Notes under the pieces: model-generated
Database searches by the model: none
Told to the model about the DNA's origin: nothing
The model's input: only the letters and a program-made list of their open reading frames with translations
DNA from: Pauljensenia sp018375675
Lineage (GTDB): Bacteria > Actinomycetota > Actinomycetes > Actinomycetales > Actinomycetaceae
Length of the DNA stretch: 62,458 nt
Assembly: GCA_041432705.1 (NCBI GenBank)
Contig: JAPWAE010000011.1
Location: 1-62,458 of the forward strand
Direction: 5' to 3'
Translations under genes and position numbers: made by a program
Shown: piece by piece, positions 31,408 through 39,892 of the stretch
How positions within the stretch are numbered: position 1 is the stretch's first letter
How the letters are laid out: the number at the start of each line of letters is the position of its first letter

Positions 31408-32469
31408 ATGACACAGACACAGAACATTGCGACTGCCCGACCGGAACACACGCTGCTTGCCCGAGTCCGCGCGCTCCTGCCCGGGCTTGTCCTCTGCCTG
31501 GCCGCGGCCGGAGCATCGTACGGGGTCAGCCTGCTGCTGCCGGGAGTCAGCCCGCTCATTATCGCGATCGTGCTTGGCGTACTCCTGGCCAACGTCGTCC
31601 GGCTGCCAGCAGCGGCCTCCGACGGCATCGACTTCTCCGCGAAAAAGCTCCTGCGCGCCGGCATCGTCTTCCTCGGACTCCAGCTGGTACTGACCGACAT
31701 CCTCGACCTCGGAGCCCCAATGCTGGTCGTCGTCGTGTGCATTGTCGCCGGCGGTCTGCTCGGCACCGTTCTCCTGGGGAGGCTGCTGCGGGTTCCATCC
31801 GGGCTCTCGCTGCTCATTGCCTGCGGATTCTCCATCTGCGGCGCGGCAGCCGTGGCGGGCGCGGCAGGGGTCACCGACCCGGACGACGAGGCCGAGGAAG
31901 ACACCATCACCGCGGTCACCCTCGTGGTGATCTTCGGAACGCTGATGATTCCCCTCGTCCCACTGCTCACGAACCTGCTTGGCCTGGGCTCCGAGACGGC
32001 CGGGATGTGGGCCGGGGGTTCCATCCATGAAATCGCGCAAGTCGTCGCGGCCGGAGGCATCATCGGCGGCGGAGCGCTCACGGTCGCGGTCATCGTCAAA
32101 CTCGCCCGAGTGCTGCTGCTCGCCCCGGTCGTGGCCATCCTCAGCATCCGGGAGCGCCGTCTCAGCCGTACGGCAGGCGAACCCAGTCAACAGAGGTCGA
32201 GTTCGAAGCTGCCGCCCATCGTCCCGCTGTTCATCATCGGGTTCATCGCCATGGTGCTCCTGCGTTCCTTTATTCCTCTGCCGGACTTCGTGCTGACGAC
32301 CGGCGGGCTGCTGCAGACAGGGTTGCTGGCTGCAGCGATGTTCGGACTCGGCTGCGGCGTCAAGATTCGGAACCTCATCAAGGTGGGCCTCAAGCCCTTC
32401 GCCCTGGCCGCGCTCTCCACCCTCCTCGTCGCCACCATCGCCTATTGCGGAGTCACCCTCGCCGGCTGA
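31408..32469 (+). CDS. YeiH/UPF0324-family membrane protein (putative sulfate exporter family)
   Basis: This 353-aa protein has ten or so hydrophobic segments. The conserved blocks are LLPGVSPLIIAIVLGVLLAN, KKLLRAGIVFLGLQL, CGFSICGAAAVAGAAGV, and the late WAGGSIHEIAQVVAAGG. These define the YeiH family, which is annotated as putative sulfate exporters; substrate is not experimentally fixed for most members. It is divergent from a LysR gene, as is usual for this family. No terminator was seen before the next operon, but a new promoter region lies at 32535. Confidence 0.85.
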   Translation: MTQTQNIATARPEHTLLARVRALLPGLVLCLAAAGASYGVSLLLPGVSPLIIAIVLGVLLANVVRLPAAASDGIDFSAKKLLRAGIVFLGLQLVLTDILDLGAPMLVVVVCIVAGGLLGTVLLGRLLRVPSGLSLLIACGFSICGAAAVAGAAGVTDPDDEAEEDTITAVTLVVIFGTLMIPLVPLLTNLLGLGSETAGMWAGGSIHEIAQVVAAGGIIGGGALTVAVIVKLARVLLLAPVVAILSIRERRLSRTAGEPSQQRSSSKLPPIVPLFIIGFIAMVLLRSFIPLPDFVLTTGGLLQTGLLAAAMFGLGCGVKIRNLIKVGLKPFALAALSTLLVATIAYCGVTLAG

Positions 32470-32534
32470 ACATGGCTCACCAGGGCGTCACTACGCGCCG
32501 CAAACGGCCCAAAGTGACACTGGTGTCAGAACCT

Positions 32535-32554
32535 AACTAAGGGTATCCTTGGTT
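32535..32554. promoter_or_regulatory. Imperfect palindrome upstream of the ABC exporter pair
   Basis: AACTAAGG-GTAT-CCTTGGTT pairs at 7 of 8 arm positions, 35 bp before the first exporter gene. It has some likeness to metal-regulator sites but fits the DtxR consensus poorly. Confidence 0.35.
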
Positions 32555-32588
32555 GTGTACTCGTGTGCGTCATGTTGATAGGAGAACA

Positions 32589-34190
32589 ATGAAACGCGCG
32601 ATCGTGGTCGTCTGCTCGTGGGCAGCGGCTCTCTGCCTGGCTGCTGCCTACCTGGCGATCGGCTGGGGTATCGATGATATTGCGGGACACAACGCCTGGT
32701 CGACGTGGTGGATCGGCGTGCTAGGGGCCCTGGGATCCGGCGTGTTCGCGTGGGCGGTCAGTGCCCTGGGAGCCGCCCAGATGAACCAGATGGAACCCGC
32801 GCTGCGCCATTCGATGATCCGCCAGGTCTTTGCCCTGGGGCCCTCGCAGCGCACCAACGAGCGCGCGGGCCGCGTCGTCAACTCCGCCACCGACGGCGTC
32901 GAACGCGTCGCCGCCTACAAGGGCATCTTCTTGGCCCCCATGATCGCGTCGCTGACGACCCCGATCCTCGTCGTCATCGTCGTTGCCCTGACGATCGACC
33001 CTGCGTCGGGTGGATTCCTCGCGATTGCGATCCCGCTGGTCCCGATCTGCGTCATGGGCTTCCGCAAGGCCTTCAAGCCGGTGTCCTCGCGCTACCGCCA
33101 CGCCTCGCGCCAGCTCGCCGCCAAGGAGCTCGACGCCATCCAGGGCCTGGGCGACCTGGCCCTCATGAACGCCGGCAAGGACATGGGCAAGCGCCTGGCC
33201 GAGGCCGCCGAAGAGGTGCGCTCGAAGGTCATGAGCTACCTGGCCGGCAACCAGCTGATCCTCCTCGTCATCGACTCCGTCTTCTCCCTCGGCATGATCA
33301 CCGGCGCGATCGCCCTGGCCCTCATCCGCTACCAGCAGGGCGCGATCAGCGTCGGCGAGGGAATCTCCCTCGTGCTGCTGTCCTCGATCATGCTCGACCC
33401 GCTGGACCGCATCGGCCAGTTCTTCTACATCGGCATGGGCGGCATCGCGGCCAACAAGGAGATCAAGAAGTTCATCAAGCAGACCCCGCCGGTCACGGAC
33501 GCCAAGGGTGTCAAGGCCCCGGCGATCCCGCCCCAGCGAGGCGAGATCCGGCTCAGCGGTGTCTCCTTCTCCTACACCGAGGACACCCCGGTCCTGCAGG
33601 GCGCGAACCTGACCCTCACCCAGGGCGAGCACGTCGCCCTCGCTGGCCCCTCGGGCGCCGGCAAGTCCACGATCTCGGCGCTGCTGCAGGGCTTCCTGCG
33701 CCCGACGCGAGGCCGCGTGAGCCTCAACGGCGTCGACCTGGCCAGCGCGCCCCTGTCATGGGTGCGCGCCCAGACCGCCGTCGTCGAGCAGAGCACCTAC
33801 CTGTTCTCCGGCACGCTGCGCGACAACGTGCTCCTGGCCGCCCCCGCGGCCACGGACGACCAGCTCATTGAGGCCCTGCGCGCCGCCCACCTGGGCGAGT
33901 TCGTTGACACGCTGCCCGGCGGCCTCGACGCCCGCGTGGGTGCCCGAGGCCTGGCCGTGTCGGGCGGCGAGGCCCAGCGCATCGCGATCGCCCGCGCCTT
34001 CCTGAAGAACGCGTCGATCATGATCCTGGACGAGCCCACCGCCCACGTCGACCTGGCCTCCGAGCGCGAGATCCTCGCGTCGCTGGAGACCGTGTGTGCC
34101 GGGCGCACGACCCTGACGATCTCTCACCGAGACGCCACCATCAAGGGTGCCGACCGCGTCGCGACCCTGCAGGAAGGAACGATCCGATGA
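32589..34190 (+). CDS. ABC exporter half-transporter 1 (CydD-like)
   Basis: This 533-aa protein fuses a six-helix membrane domain (about residues 1-300) to an ATPase domain. It has Walker A GPSGAGKST, signature VSGGEAQRI, Walker B IMILDEPTAHVD and the switch His in TISHRD. ATG 32589 follows AGGAGA. It is coupled by a 4-bp overlap to a second half-transporter, so the pair forms a heterodimer. The organisation and sequence resemble CydDC thiol exporters, but no cydAB lies nearby. Lipid or peptide export is an alternative. Confidence 0.85.
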   Translation: MKRAIVVVCSWAAALCLAAAYLAIGWGIDDIAGHNAWSTWWIGVLGALGSGVFAWAVSALGAAQMNQMEPALRHSMIRQVFALGPSQRTNERAGRVVNSATDGVERVAAYKGIFLAPMIASLTTPILVVIVVALTIDPASGGFLAIAIPLVPICVMGFRKAFKPVSSRYRHASRQLAAKELDAIQGLGDLALMNAGKDMGKRLAEAAEEVRSKVMSYLAGNQLILLVIDSVFSLGMITGAIALALIRYQQGAISVGEGISLVLLSSIMLDPLDRIGQFFYIGMGGIAANKEIKKFIKQTPPVTDAKGVKAPAIPPQRGEIRLSGVSFSYTEDTPVLQGANLTLTQGEHVALAGPSGAGKSTISALLQGFLRPTRGRVSLNGVDLASAPLSWVRAQTAVVEQSTYLFSGTLRDNVLLAAPAATDDQLIEALRAAHLGEFVDTLPGGLDARVGARGLAVSGGEAQRIAIARAFLKNASIMILDEPTAHVDLASEREILASLETVCAGRTTLTISHRDATIKGADRVATLQEGTIR

Positions 34191-35950
34191 CCCGCAGGCA
34201 ACTGTCTCTTCGACTCCTGTCGATCACGCGGCGCGTCCTGCCGCCGCTCGCGGCCTCCATCGCCGCCCGCATCGTCTTCCTCATGATCGGCATCGCCCTG
34301 TTCGCCCTGGGCGGCTGGGCCGTCGCCGGCCTCGCGTCGGGGGAGAGCGCCTGGAGCATCGCCCTCGTCATTGTTTGTGCGATTGGCCTGAGTCTGCTCA
34401 AGGGCCTGGCCCGCTACCTCGAGCAGTTCGCCGGTCACTTCGTGGCCTTCCACTCCCTGGCGATGCTGCGCAACTACTTCTACGACCAGCTCGAGCCCCA
34501 GGCTCCCGCGGGAACGGATCGCCTGGATTCGGGCGACATCATGAATCGCGTGACGAAGGATATCGACCGCGTCGAGGTGTTCTTCGCCCACACGCTCGCC
34601 CCCGTCACGACGGCCATCATCGTCCCGATCCTGTCGGTCGTGTGGATGGGCAGCGCCGTGTCCTGGACGCTGGCCGCCGTGCTGGCTCCCTTCCTGCTGA
34701 TCGTCGGCGCGGTCATTCCCTTCCTGGGTTCCGGCTCCACCGCCTGCGCGGCGCGTGAGCTGCGCGAGGCCCGCGGTGCGATCGCCGCCCACGTGACCGA
34801 CTCGGTGCAGGGCGTGCGTGAGGTCCTCGCCTTTGGGGCACAGGAGCGCCGCGAGGCCGAGATGAGCGCGATCGAAAAGCGCATCTCCTCGGGTCTTGGT
34901 ACCCAGGGCCGCTGGATCGCGCTGCGACGAGGCCTCAACCAGGCCGCCGTCGCCCTCGGCATCGTAACGGTCGCCATGGTCGCGGGCTCGAACGTGCTCG
35001 CCGACACGCTGACGCTGCCCCAGGCGGGCCTCGCCCTCGGCATCGCCATGGGCTCCTTCGGCCCGGTCCTCGCGGTCGAGGAGTTCGCCGCCGACCTGGA
35101 TCAGGCCTTCGCGTCGGCCGCCCGCGTCTTTGCGATCACCGATCGCGCGCCCGCCGTTGCAGACCCGGCCACCCCCAAGCCGCTGACCCCGGGCGACATC
35201 GAGTTCACCGACGTCACCTTCGCCTACCCGACGGACGAGGACGCCCCCGCGCCCGCCCCCACGGTCCTGGACGGCGTGAGCATCCACATCCCCGCTGGAA
35301 AGCGCACCGCCATCGTGGGCGCCTCCGGCTCGGGCAAGTCGACGCTGGCCTCGCTGCTGACCCGCACGTGGGATCCTGCCTCGGGCACCGTCACCATTGG
35401 CGGCACGAACGTGGCCGACGCGTCCCTGCGCGACCTGCGCGCGACGGTCGCCTCCGCGCCCCAGCGCCCCTACCTGTTCAACGACACGCTGCGCGCCAAC
35501 CTCCTGCTCGCAGCACCCAACGCGAGCGAGGCCGACCTGGAGCGCGCGCTGGAGGCCGTGGACCTCACCGACTGGCTGGCCACGGAAAAGGACGGCCTGG
35601 ATACGGTCGTCGGCGACATGGGTGAGCGCCTCTCGGGTGGCCAGCGTCAGCGCCTGGCCCTGGCCCGCGCGCTCCTGCGCGACGCCCCGATCTACGTCTT
35701 CGACGAGGCCACGAGCCAGGTCGACCCGGCCACCGAGGCGCGCGTGCGCGAGGGCATCGCCCGCGTCGCGAAGGGCCGTACCATCGTCGAGATCGCCCAC
35801 CGCATCAGTGCCGTGCGCGACGCCGACCAGATCATCGTCATGGACGCGGGACGCGTCGTGGAGACCGGTACCTACGCCGAGCTGCACGCACGCGGAGGTG
35901 CACTCGCCGCCCTCGAGGCGCGCGAAACCACCGATCAACCCAGCGCCTGA
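34187..35950 (+). CDS. ABC exporter half-transporter 2 (CydC-like)
   Basis: This 587-aa partner of the preceding half-transporter begins at ATG 34187 (ATGA overlap, AGGAAGGA before it). The membrane domain covers residues ~1-320. The ATPase domain has Walker A GASGSGKST, the canonical signature LSGGQRQRL, Walker B IYVFDEATSQVD and switch His in EIAHRI. As the first subunit has a slightly degenerate signature (VSGGE) and this one a full LSGGQ, the two ATP sites are probably unequal, as in many heterodimeric exporters. The substrate is unknown. Confidence 0.85.
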   Translation: MTRRQLSLRLLSITRRVLPPLAASIAARIVFLMIGIALFALGGWAVAGLASGESAWSIALVIVCAIGLSLLKGLARYLEQFAGHFVAFHSLAMLRNYFYDQLEPQAPAGTDRLDSGDIMNRVTKDIDRVEVFFAHTLAPVTTAIIVPILSVVWMGSAVSWTLAAVLAPFLLIVGAVIPFLGSGSTACAARELREARGAIAAHVTDSVQGVREVLAFGAQERREAEMSAIEKRISSGLGTQGRWIALRRGLNQAAVALGIVTVAMVAGSNVLADTLTLPQAGLALGIAMGSFGPVLAVEEFAADLDQAFASAARVFAITDRAPAVADPATPKPLTPGDIEFTDVTFAYPTDEDAPAPAPTVLDGVSIHIPAGKRTAIVGASGSGKSTLASLLTRTWDPASGTVTIGGTNVADASLRDLRATVASAPQRPYLFNDTLRANLLLAAPNASEADLERALEAVDLTDWLATEKDGLDTVVGDMGERLSGGQRQRLALARALLRDAPIYVFDEATSQVDPATEARVREGIARVAKGRTIVEIAHRISAVRDADQIIVMDAGRVVETGTYAELHARGGALAALEARETTDQPSA

Positions 35951-35953
35951 CAG

Positions 35954-36000
35954 ACGCGAGCACGCGGGGGATGGGGCCACGGCCTCGTCCCTCGCGTGTT
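35954..36000 (+). terminator. Terminator of the ABC exporter operon with a lone shared word in the loop
   Basis: ACGCGAG (35954-35960) pairs with CTCGCGT (35991-35997), followed by GTTT. The loop contains GCCACGGCCTCGTC (35976-35989) without a complementary arm. Confidence 0.55.
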
Positions 36001-36017
36001 TACGCGCTCGATACCGA

Positions 36018-36023
36018 TAGGAT
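36018..36023 (+). promoter_or_regulatory. -10 box for manA
   Basis: TAGGAT ends 7 nt before ATG 36031. A leaderless start is likely; the AGGA inside the box could double as a weak ribosome site. Confidence 0.45.
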
Positions 36024-36030
36024 TCAACCT

Positions 36031-37248
36031 ATGGAAAGACTGATCGGCTGGACGAAGGCTGACGCGTGGGGCTCCACGAACGCGATCCCCGAGTTCCTGG
36101 GGGCCGCCGCCGGGGACGACCCGGTGTCCGAGGTGTGGTTCGGCGCCCACCCGGACGGACCGACGCTGCTGACGGGCGGGCAGACCCTCGCCGAGTACAT
36201 CGGCGAGAACCCCAAGCGAGCTCTCGGCGGAGGCCTGCTCTACGCGTTTGGCCCGACCCTGCCGTACCTGGCGAAGATCATCGCCCCCGCGCAGACCCTG
36301 AGCCTGCAGGTGCATCCGACGAAGGAGATCGCGCGCGAGGGCTACCTGCGCGAGGAGGTCCTGGGCATCGAGCGCACGGACACGCGCCGCGTCTACCGGG
36401 ACATGAACCACAAGCCCGAGATGATCTACGCGCTCACCGAGTTCAGCGCGCTCGTGGGCTTCCGCGTGCCGCGCAAGGCCCGCCAGCTCCTCGTCGGCCT
36501 GGAGGGCGAGCTCGCGGACCGCCTGCGTTACCGCCTCAAGCTGTCCACCGTGCGTGGGGGCCTGCGTTCCCTGGCCACGTGGCTCTTCGACGAGGACTCC
36601 CCGGCGACCCCCGAGCGCGTTGAAGAGTTCGTGGCCGCGTGCCGCTCCCGCCTCGCGTCCGGCACGTCCCCCTCGCCGCGCACCGACGAGCTCGTGAGCG
36701 TCCTGGGGGAGAAGCACCCGGGCGACCCGGGCATCATCGTCGCCTTCCTCATGAACCCGGTGTCCCTGCGTCCGGGCGAGGCCGTCTACATTCCGCCGCG
36801 CCAGATCCACGCCTACCAGTCGGGCTTGGGCATCGAGGTCATGGCCTCCTCCGACAACGTCGTGCGCGCGGGCCTGACCGGAAAGTACGTGGACTCCGCC
36901 CAGCTCGTGGAAATCACCGAGTTTTCGGCGCTGCCACCCGTGCGCGTGGCTCCCGAGCACCCCTCGGCGACGACGGACCGTTTCCTGGCACCTGCCCAGG
37001 AGTTCGAGCTGTCGGTGACGACGCTGGCACCCGGCAAGCACACGTCCCGTGTGGACGAGGTCGCCGTGCCAGGTGAGGGTCCGCGCATCGTCATTGCGAC
37101 CTCCGGGTCGGTCACCCTGCATGTGAGCGAGGAGCAGGGCGGGGACAGCGTGGAGCTGAGCCGTGGCCAGGCTGTGTTCGTCTCGGCCGCCGAGCGTCGC
37201 GTGTGGGCGTACGGCACCGGCTCGTTTGTGCAGGTCGCGGCCCCCTGA
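36031..37248 (+). CDS. manA: Mannose-6-phosphate isomerase, class I
   Basis: This zinc enzyme interconverts fructose-6-P and mannose-6-P, feeding mannose donor synthesis. The 405-aa protein has the metal-ligand motifs SLQVHPTKE and DMNHKPEMIYAL, and the conserved IPPRQIHAYQSGLGIEVMASSDNVVRAGLTGKYVD region (read in overlapping parts). The start at ATG 36031 agrees with the family's MxRLxGxxKxxxWG start; the frame extends upstream without support. It stands alone, with its own terminator at 37329. Confidence 0.94.
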   Translation: MERLIGWTKADAWGSTNAIPEFLGAAAGDDPVSEVWFGAHPDGPTLLTGGQTLAEYIGENPKRALGGGLLYAFGPTLPYLAKIIAPAQTLSLQVHPTKEIAREGYLREEVLGIERTDTRRVYRDMNHKPEMIYALTEFSALVGFRVPRKARQLLVGLEGELADRLRYRLKLSTVRGGLRSLATWLFDEDSPATPERVEEFVAACRSRLASGTSPSPRTDELVSVLGEKHPGDPGIIVAFLMNPVSLRPGEAVYIPPRQIHAYQSGLGIEVMASSDNVVRAGLTGKYVDSAQLVEITEFSALPPVRVAPEHPSATTDRFLAPAQEFELSVTTLAPGKHTSRVDEVAVPGEGPRIVIATSGSVTLHVSEEQGGDSVELSRGQAVFVSAAERRVWAYGTGSFVQVAAP

Positions 37249-37328
37249 CCGGGGTGCGTCGCGCGCCGTGACGAGGCTGTGAATGGGAGCGTTGTCAAGT
37301 CGTCCCACGTGGTGGTCTTGGTTCCTGG

Positions 37329-37353
37329 AAAAGCCTTGTAGCTGCGGCTTTTT
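37329..37353 (+). terminator. Intrinsic terminator of manA
   Basis: AAAAGCC (37329-37335) pairs with GGCTTTT (37346-37352), followed by a T-rich run (TTTCCTCT). Confidence 0.75.
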
Positions 37354-37369
37354 CCTCTAAAATAAGAGC

Positions 37370-37403
37370 CGGGCCTCATCTCCGCTCGCTGCGACGAGGC
37401 CCG
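37370..37403. terminator. Second hairpin between manA and the amidotransferase gene
   Basis: CGGGCCTC (37370-37377) pairs with GAGGCCCG (37396-37403). It lies between convergent genes and contains the core GACGAGGCC. Confidence 0.6.
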
Positions 37404-37409
37404 ATTGTC

Positions 37410-37452
37410 AATCGCAGTGTGGGTACCGCGTGGGGGTGCCCGCACTGCGATT
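37410..37452 (-). terminator. Terminator of the amidotransferase gene
   Basis: AATCGCAGTGTGGG (37410-37423) pairs with CCCGCACTGCGATT (37439-37452) with one wobble. It begins 11 bp beyond the stop of the minus-strand gene. Confidence 0.75.
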
Positions 37453-37463
37453 CTGTTTGCGCC

Positions 37464-38156
37464 TTAGAAGACGCCGGAGACCCAGTCGGCCAGGGTCTTG
37501 CAGGTGGAGGCCAGCTCGCCCTCGTGGGCGTCGTAGCCGGCGACGATGTCCTCGGTGTCAACGTCCTCGTTGTTCACAGCCCACACGGTCGCGGTCTCGC
37601 GCGTGACCTCCGGGTGGAATTGGACGCCCAGGGCGGTGCCGTAGGAGAAGATCTGCGTGTACTTGTCCGAGCGCGCCCACTCGCGCGCGCCGTGGGGGAG
37701 TTCCACGATGGCGTCACCATGGTCGGCGAACACCGTGTGGGTCGAGGCCAGGGCCATGCGCAGGGGGATGGCTCCACCGCCGCCCGCCTGGTCGTTCGTG
37801 CCCCAGGCCAGGGAGATGACGCCGTATTCGGGGCCCGCCGGGTCAGCGACGCTGACACGCCCGCCGAAGGTCGCGGCGATGAGCTGGGCGCCCAGGCAAA
37901 TGCCGAGCACCCGGATATGTGCGGCCACGCAGCGGCGCACGAGCTCACGTTCGGCTTCCAGCCACGGCCAGGCCTCGTCGTCGTAGGCGTTCGCCCGGCC
38001 ACCCAGCAGGATGAGGGCATCCGGCAGGGGAGCGGCCGCCAGGTCCTGGAGGCGCTGCGGGTCCTCCCAGGCGCGCACCACCTCGTGACCGCCGAGGAAG
38101 GCGGACAACTGACCCACCGGAACGATCGGGTCGTTTTGAATCACGAGGATGTTCAT
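37464..38156 (-). CDS. Class I glutamine amidotransferase-like protein (GMP-synthase-type domain)
   Basis: This stand-alone 230-aa GATase1 protein has the nucleophile Cys in LGICLGAQLI and the catalytic His-Glu in GVQFHPEVT. The N-terminal strand NILVIQNDPIVPVGQL and ALILLGGRANAYDDE are typical of the GuaA-like amidotransferases annotated in actinobacteria. No synthetase partner is adjacent, so its acceptor is unknown; gamma-glutamyl hydrolase-like activity is possible. ATG 38156 has TACAAT 6 nt upstream, so it is probably leaderless. Confidence 0.85.
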   Translation of the reverse strand: MNILVIQNDPIVPVGQLSAFLGGHEVVRAWEDPQRLQDLAAAPLPDALILLGGRANAYDDEAWPWLEAERELVRRCVAAHIRVLGICLGAQLIAATFGGRVSVADPAGPEYGVISLAWGTNDQAGGGGAIPLRMALASTHTVFADHGDAIVELPHGAREWARSDKYTQIFSYGTALGVQFHPEVTRETATVWAVNNEDVDTEDIVAGYDAHEGELASTCKTLADWVSGVF

Positions 38157-38162
38157 ACATCA

Positions 38163-38168
38163 ATTGTA
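38163..38168 (-). promoter_or_regulatory. -10 box for the leaderless amidotransferase gene
   Basis: On the minus strand TACAAT ends 6 nt before ATG 38156. Confidence 0.6.
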
Positions 38169-38189
38169 GTCGCGATCACGCGCCGGTAC

Positions 38190-39263
38190 CTATCGGCCCT
38201 TAAAGAACGTGAACAGCTGACGCTCGCGGATCGTCATGGAGGCAATCACGACACCGATGAGCGTCCACGACGCGGCACAGACTCCCTCGGTTGCGACCAA
38301 ACGCATGAGATCGGAGCGATCGCCGGGCGCTGCTCCGCTCAGGATCGTGAGGCATATGCCGGTAGTGAGGATGGACGCGCCGCCCACCCACGCCACAGCC
38401 TCGAACAGTTGGAGGACCGTCGTATCCGACGTGCGGAGCCCAGCGTGCAGAGCCGAGGCGATCTCGAGGCGACGCCACCATGTGGCAGCGGCCCCTAGGG
38501 CCGCACCAATTGCGCTCGCGGCGATCCACGCCCACCAGGTCGGTCTCTGTCGCAGTCGCCCCGCCGCGTCGAAGGACGTCCCGCGCGAAGGGTTCATGGC
38601 CAGGACCTGGGCGTTCTGATCGTCGCTTCCAACGAGGGCTGAGCGCGCCAAGGCATCGACGTCGTCGCTGTGCGGCCAGGATTCGTACCAGCACTCATCG
38701 AAGGTCCCCATTGCTGGCACGGGGGCAAGAGCCGCGTAGGCGTAGCCGGGACGACGCCCGTCGTTCTCGTCCCACGGGTAGGTGCCCGCCACCTCGGCCT
38801 GCCCGTGTGCGAGGGGGAGAAGGGCTCCTTGAGTGGTGCCGAGGTCCTCGGCTACCTGCTCAGGGAGCAGAATTCCCGTTGGATCGGCCGTTGTTGTCCC
38901 AAGGAGAGAGACGGTTCCGGGCGTGACCTCGTACAGAGGTAGCGACGAGGCAGGAAGGGCGAGTGGGGACAAGCCGGATTCGACCGAGCGAACGGCTCCT
39001 GCACGCACCCCGGGGATTCGCGACAGCGCATCGCAAGTGGCCCCGTCGATGCTGCCTTGTGCTTGGAGGACTCGCACTGATCCCAGATGGACACGGAAAG
39101 AGGCAGCTTCAACGCTGACGGAGCGAAGAGAGAACGCATCGGCGCAGATGATGCCTCCGACCAGGGCGGTGGCCAGAACAGTCAGAATCCCGATGCGGGC
39201 CGTCCCGCTCAGGCAGTCCCTCCAGGCCTCGGACAGGAGTGCGCGCCACGAGAGTGTGCTCAT
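38190..39263 (-). CDS. FtsX/MacB-type ABC transporter permease
   Basis: This 357-aa protein has one N-terminal membrane segment (about 22-43), a large extracytoplasmic domain, then three segments near the C-terminus (about 243-263, 293-314, 327-346). This is the MacB/FtsX plan in which mechanical coupling to an adaptor drives export. It ends in a short basic tail (RERQLFTFFKGR). It overlaps the ATPase gene by 4 bp and is the last of a four-gene operon. The substrate is unknown. Confidence 0.8.
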   Translation of the reverse strand: MSTLSWRALLSEAWRDCLSGTARIGILTVLATALVGGIICADAFSLRSVSVEAASFRVHLGSVRVLQAQGSIDGATCDALSRIPGVRAGAVRSVESGLSPLALPASSLPLYEVTPGTVSLLGTTTADPTGILLPEQVAEDLGTTQGALLPLAHGQAEVAGTYPWDENDGRRPGYAYAALAPVPAMGTFDECWYESWPHSDDVDALARSALVGSDDQNAQVLAMNPSRGTSFDAAGRLRQRPTWWAWIAASAIGAALGAAATWWRRLEIASALHAGLRTSDTTVLQLFEAVAWVGGASILTTGICLTILSGAAPGDRSDLMRLVATEGVCAASWTLIGVVIASMTIRERQLFTFFKGR

Positions 39264-39892
39264 CGCTGTTCCTCCTCCTGGAAGTGGGCGAGGTCAATGA
39301 CGGCGTCGCACTGAGCGCGAATCGACGGATCGTGCGTCGCGATCACGACGCTCACCCCGTCCTCGCGCAGCGAGCCGAGCGTGGAGGCGATGTCGCGAGC
39401 CGTGGACTGATCAAGCTGCGCGGTCGGTTCATCCACGAGGAGAAGGGTGGGGGAGCATGCGAGCCCGCGCGCGAGGAGCACACGCTGAGCCTCCCCGCCC
39501 GACAGATCCCGAAATGGGCGGGTCGCCAGATGCGCCAGATTGAAAGCGTCGAGGAGCCGGTTCGCCTCGACATCGGCCTGCGCCCGGCTCATGCCGCGGG
39601 CCAGCAGGGGCAGCGCCACGTGGTCAATCGTGCTGCGCGCGCGAATGCCGAACGGGTTCTGGAAGACCCACACAATGCGGAGGTTGTGCGAACCAGCCGG
39701 ATGGGGGACGCTGATCGTTCCCTCGGCTGGAGTTTCCCATCCCGCGATCAGCGACAGCAGGGTTGATTTGCCAGAACCGGACGGGCCGATGATGGCGGTG
39801 AGGGCACCGTCCTCGCAGCGGGCGCTCAGATGGCGAAAGAGCCACGGGCTTGCGGCGAACTTCTGCCCGACGTTGTCTAGCTCGACGGACAT
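39260..39892 (-). CDS. ABC transporter ATP-binding protein (MacB/LolD type)
   Basis: This 210-aa ATPase has Walker A GPSGSGKST, signature LSGGEAQRV, Walker B TLLLVDEPTAQLD and switch His in VIATHDPS. These fit the MacB/LolD/FtsE group that partners FtsX-like permeases. The ATG at 39892 lies 16 bp inside the upstream adaptor gene; GAGGGA precedes it. The frame continues further upstream without conserved sequence. Part of the lipoprotein-adaptor-ATPase-permease operon. Confidence 0.88.
   Translation of the reverse strand: MSVELDNVGQKFAASPWLFRHLSARCEDGALTAIIGPSGSGKSTLLSLIAGWETPAEGTISVPHPAGSHNLRIVWVFQNPFGIRARSTIDHVALPLLARGMSRAQADVEANRLLDAFNLAHLATRPFRDLSGGEAQRVLLARGLACSPTLLLVDEPTAQLDQSTARDIASTLGSLREDGVSVVIATHDPSIRAQCDAVIDLAHFQEEEQR

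Noticed and set aside
32535..32554. DtxR iron box before the ABC exporter
   Set aside because: By hand alignment it matches only about half of the consensus positions; kept only as an unspecified palindrome.
34124..35980. 618-codon open frame on the minus strand
   Set aside because: Antisense shadow of the second ABC half-transporter.
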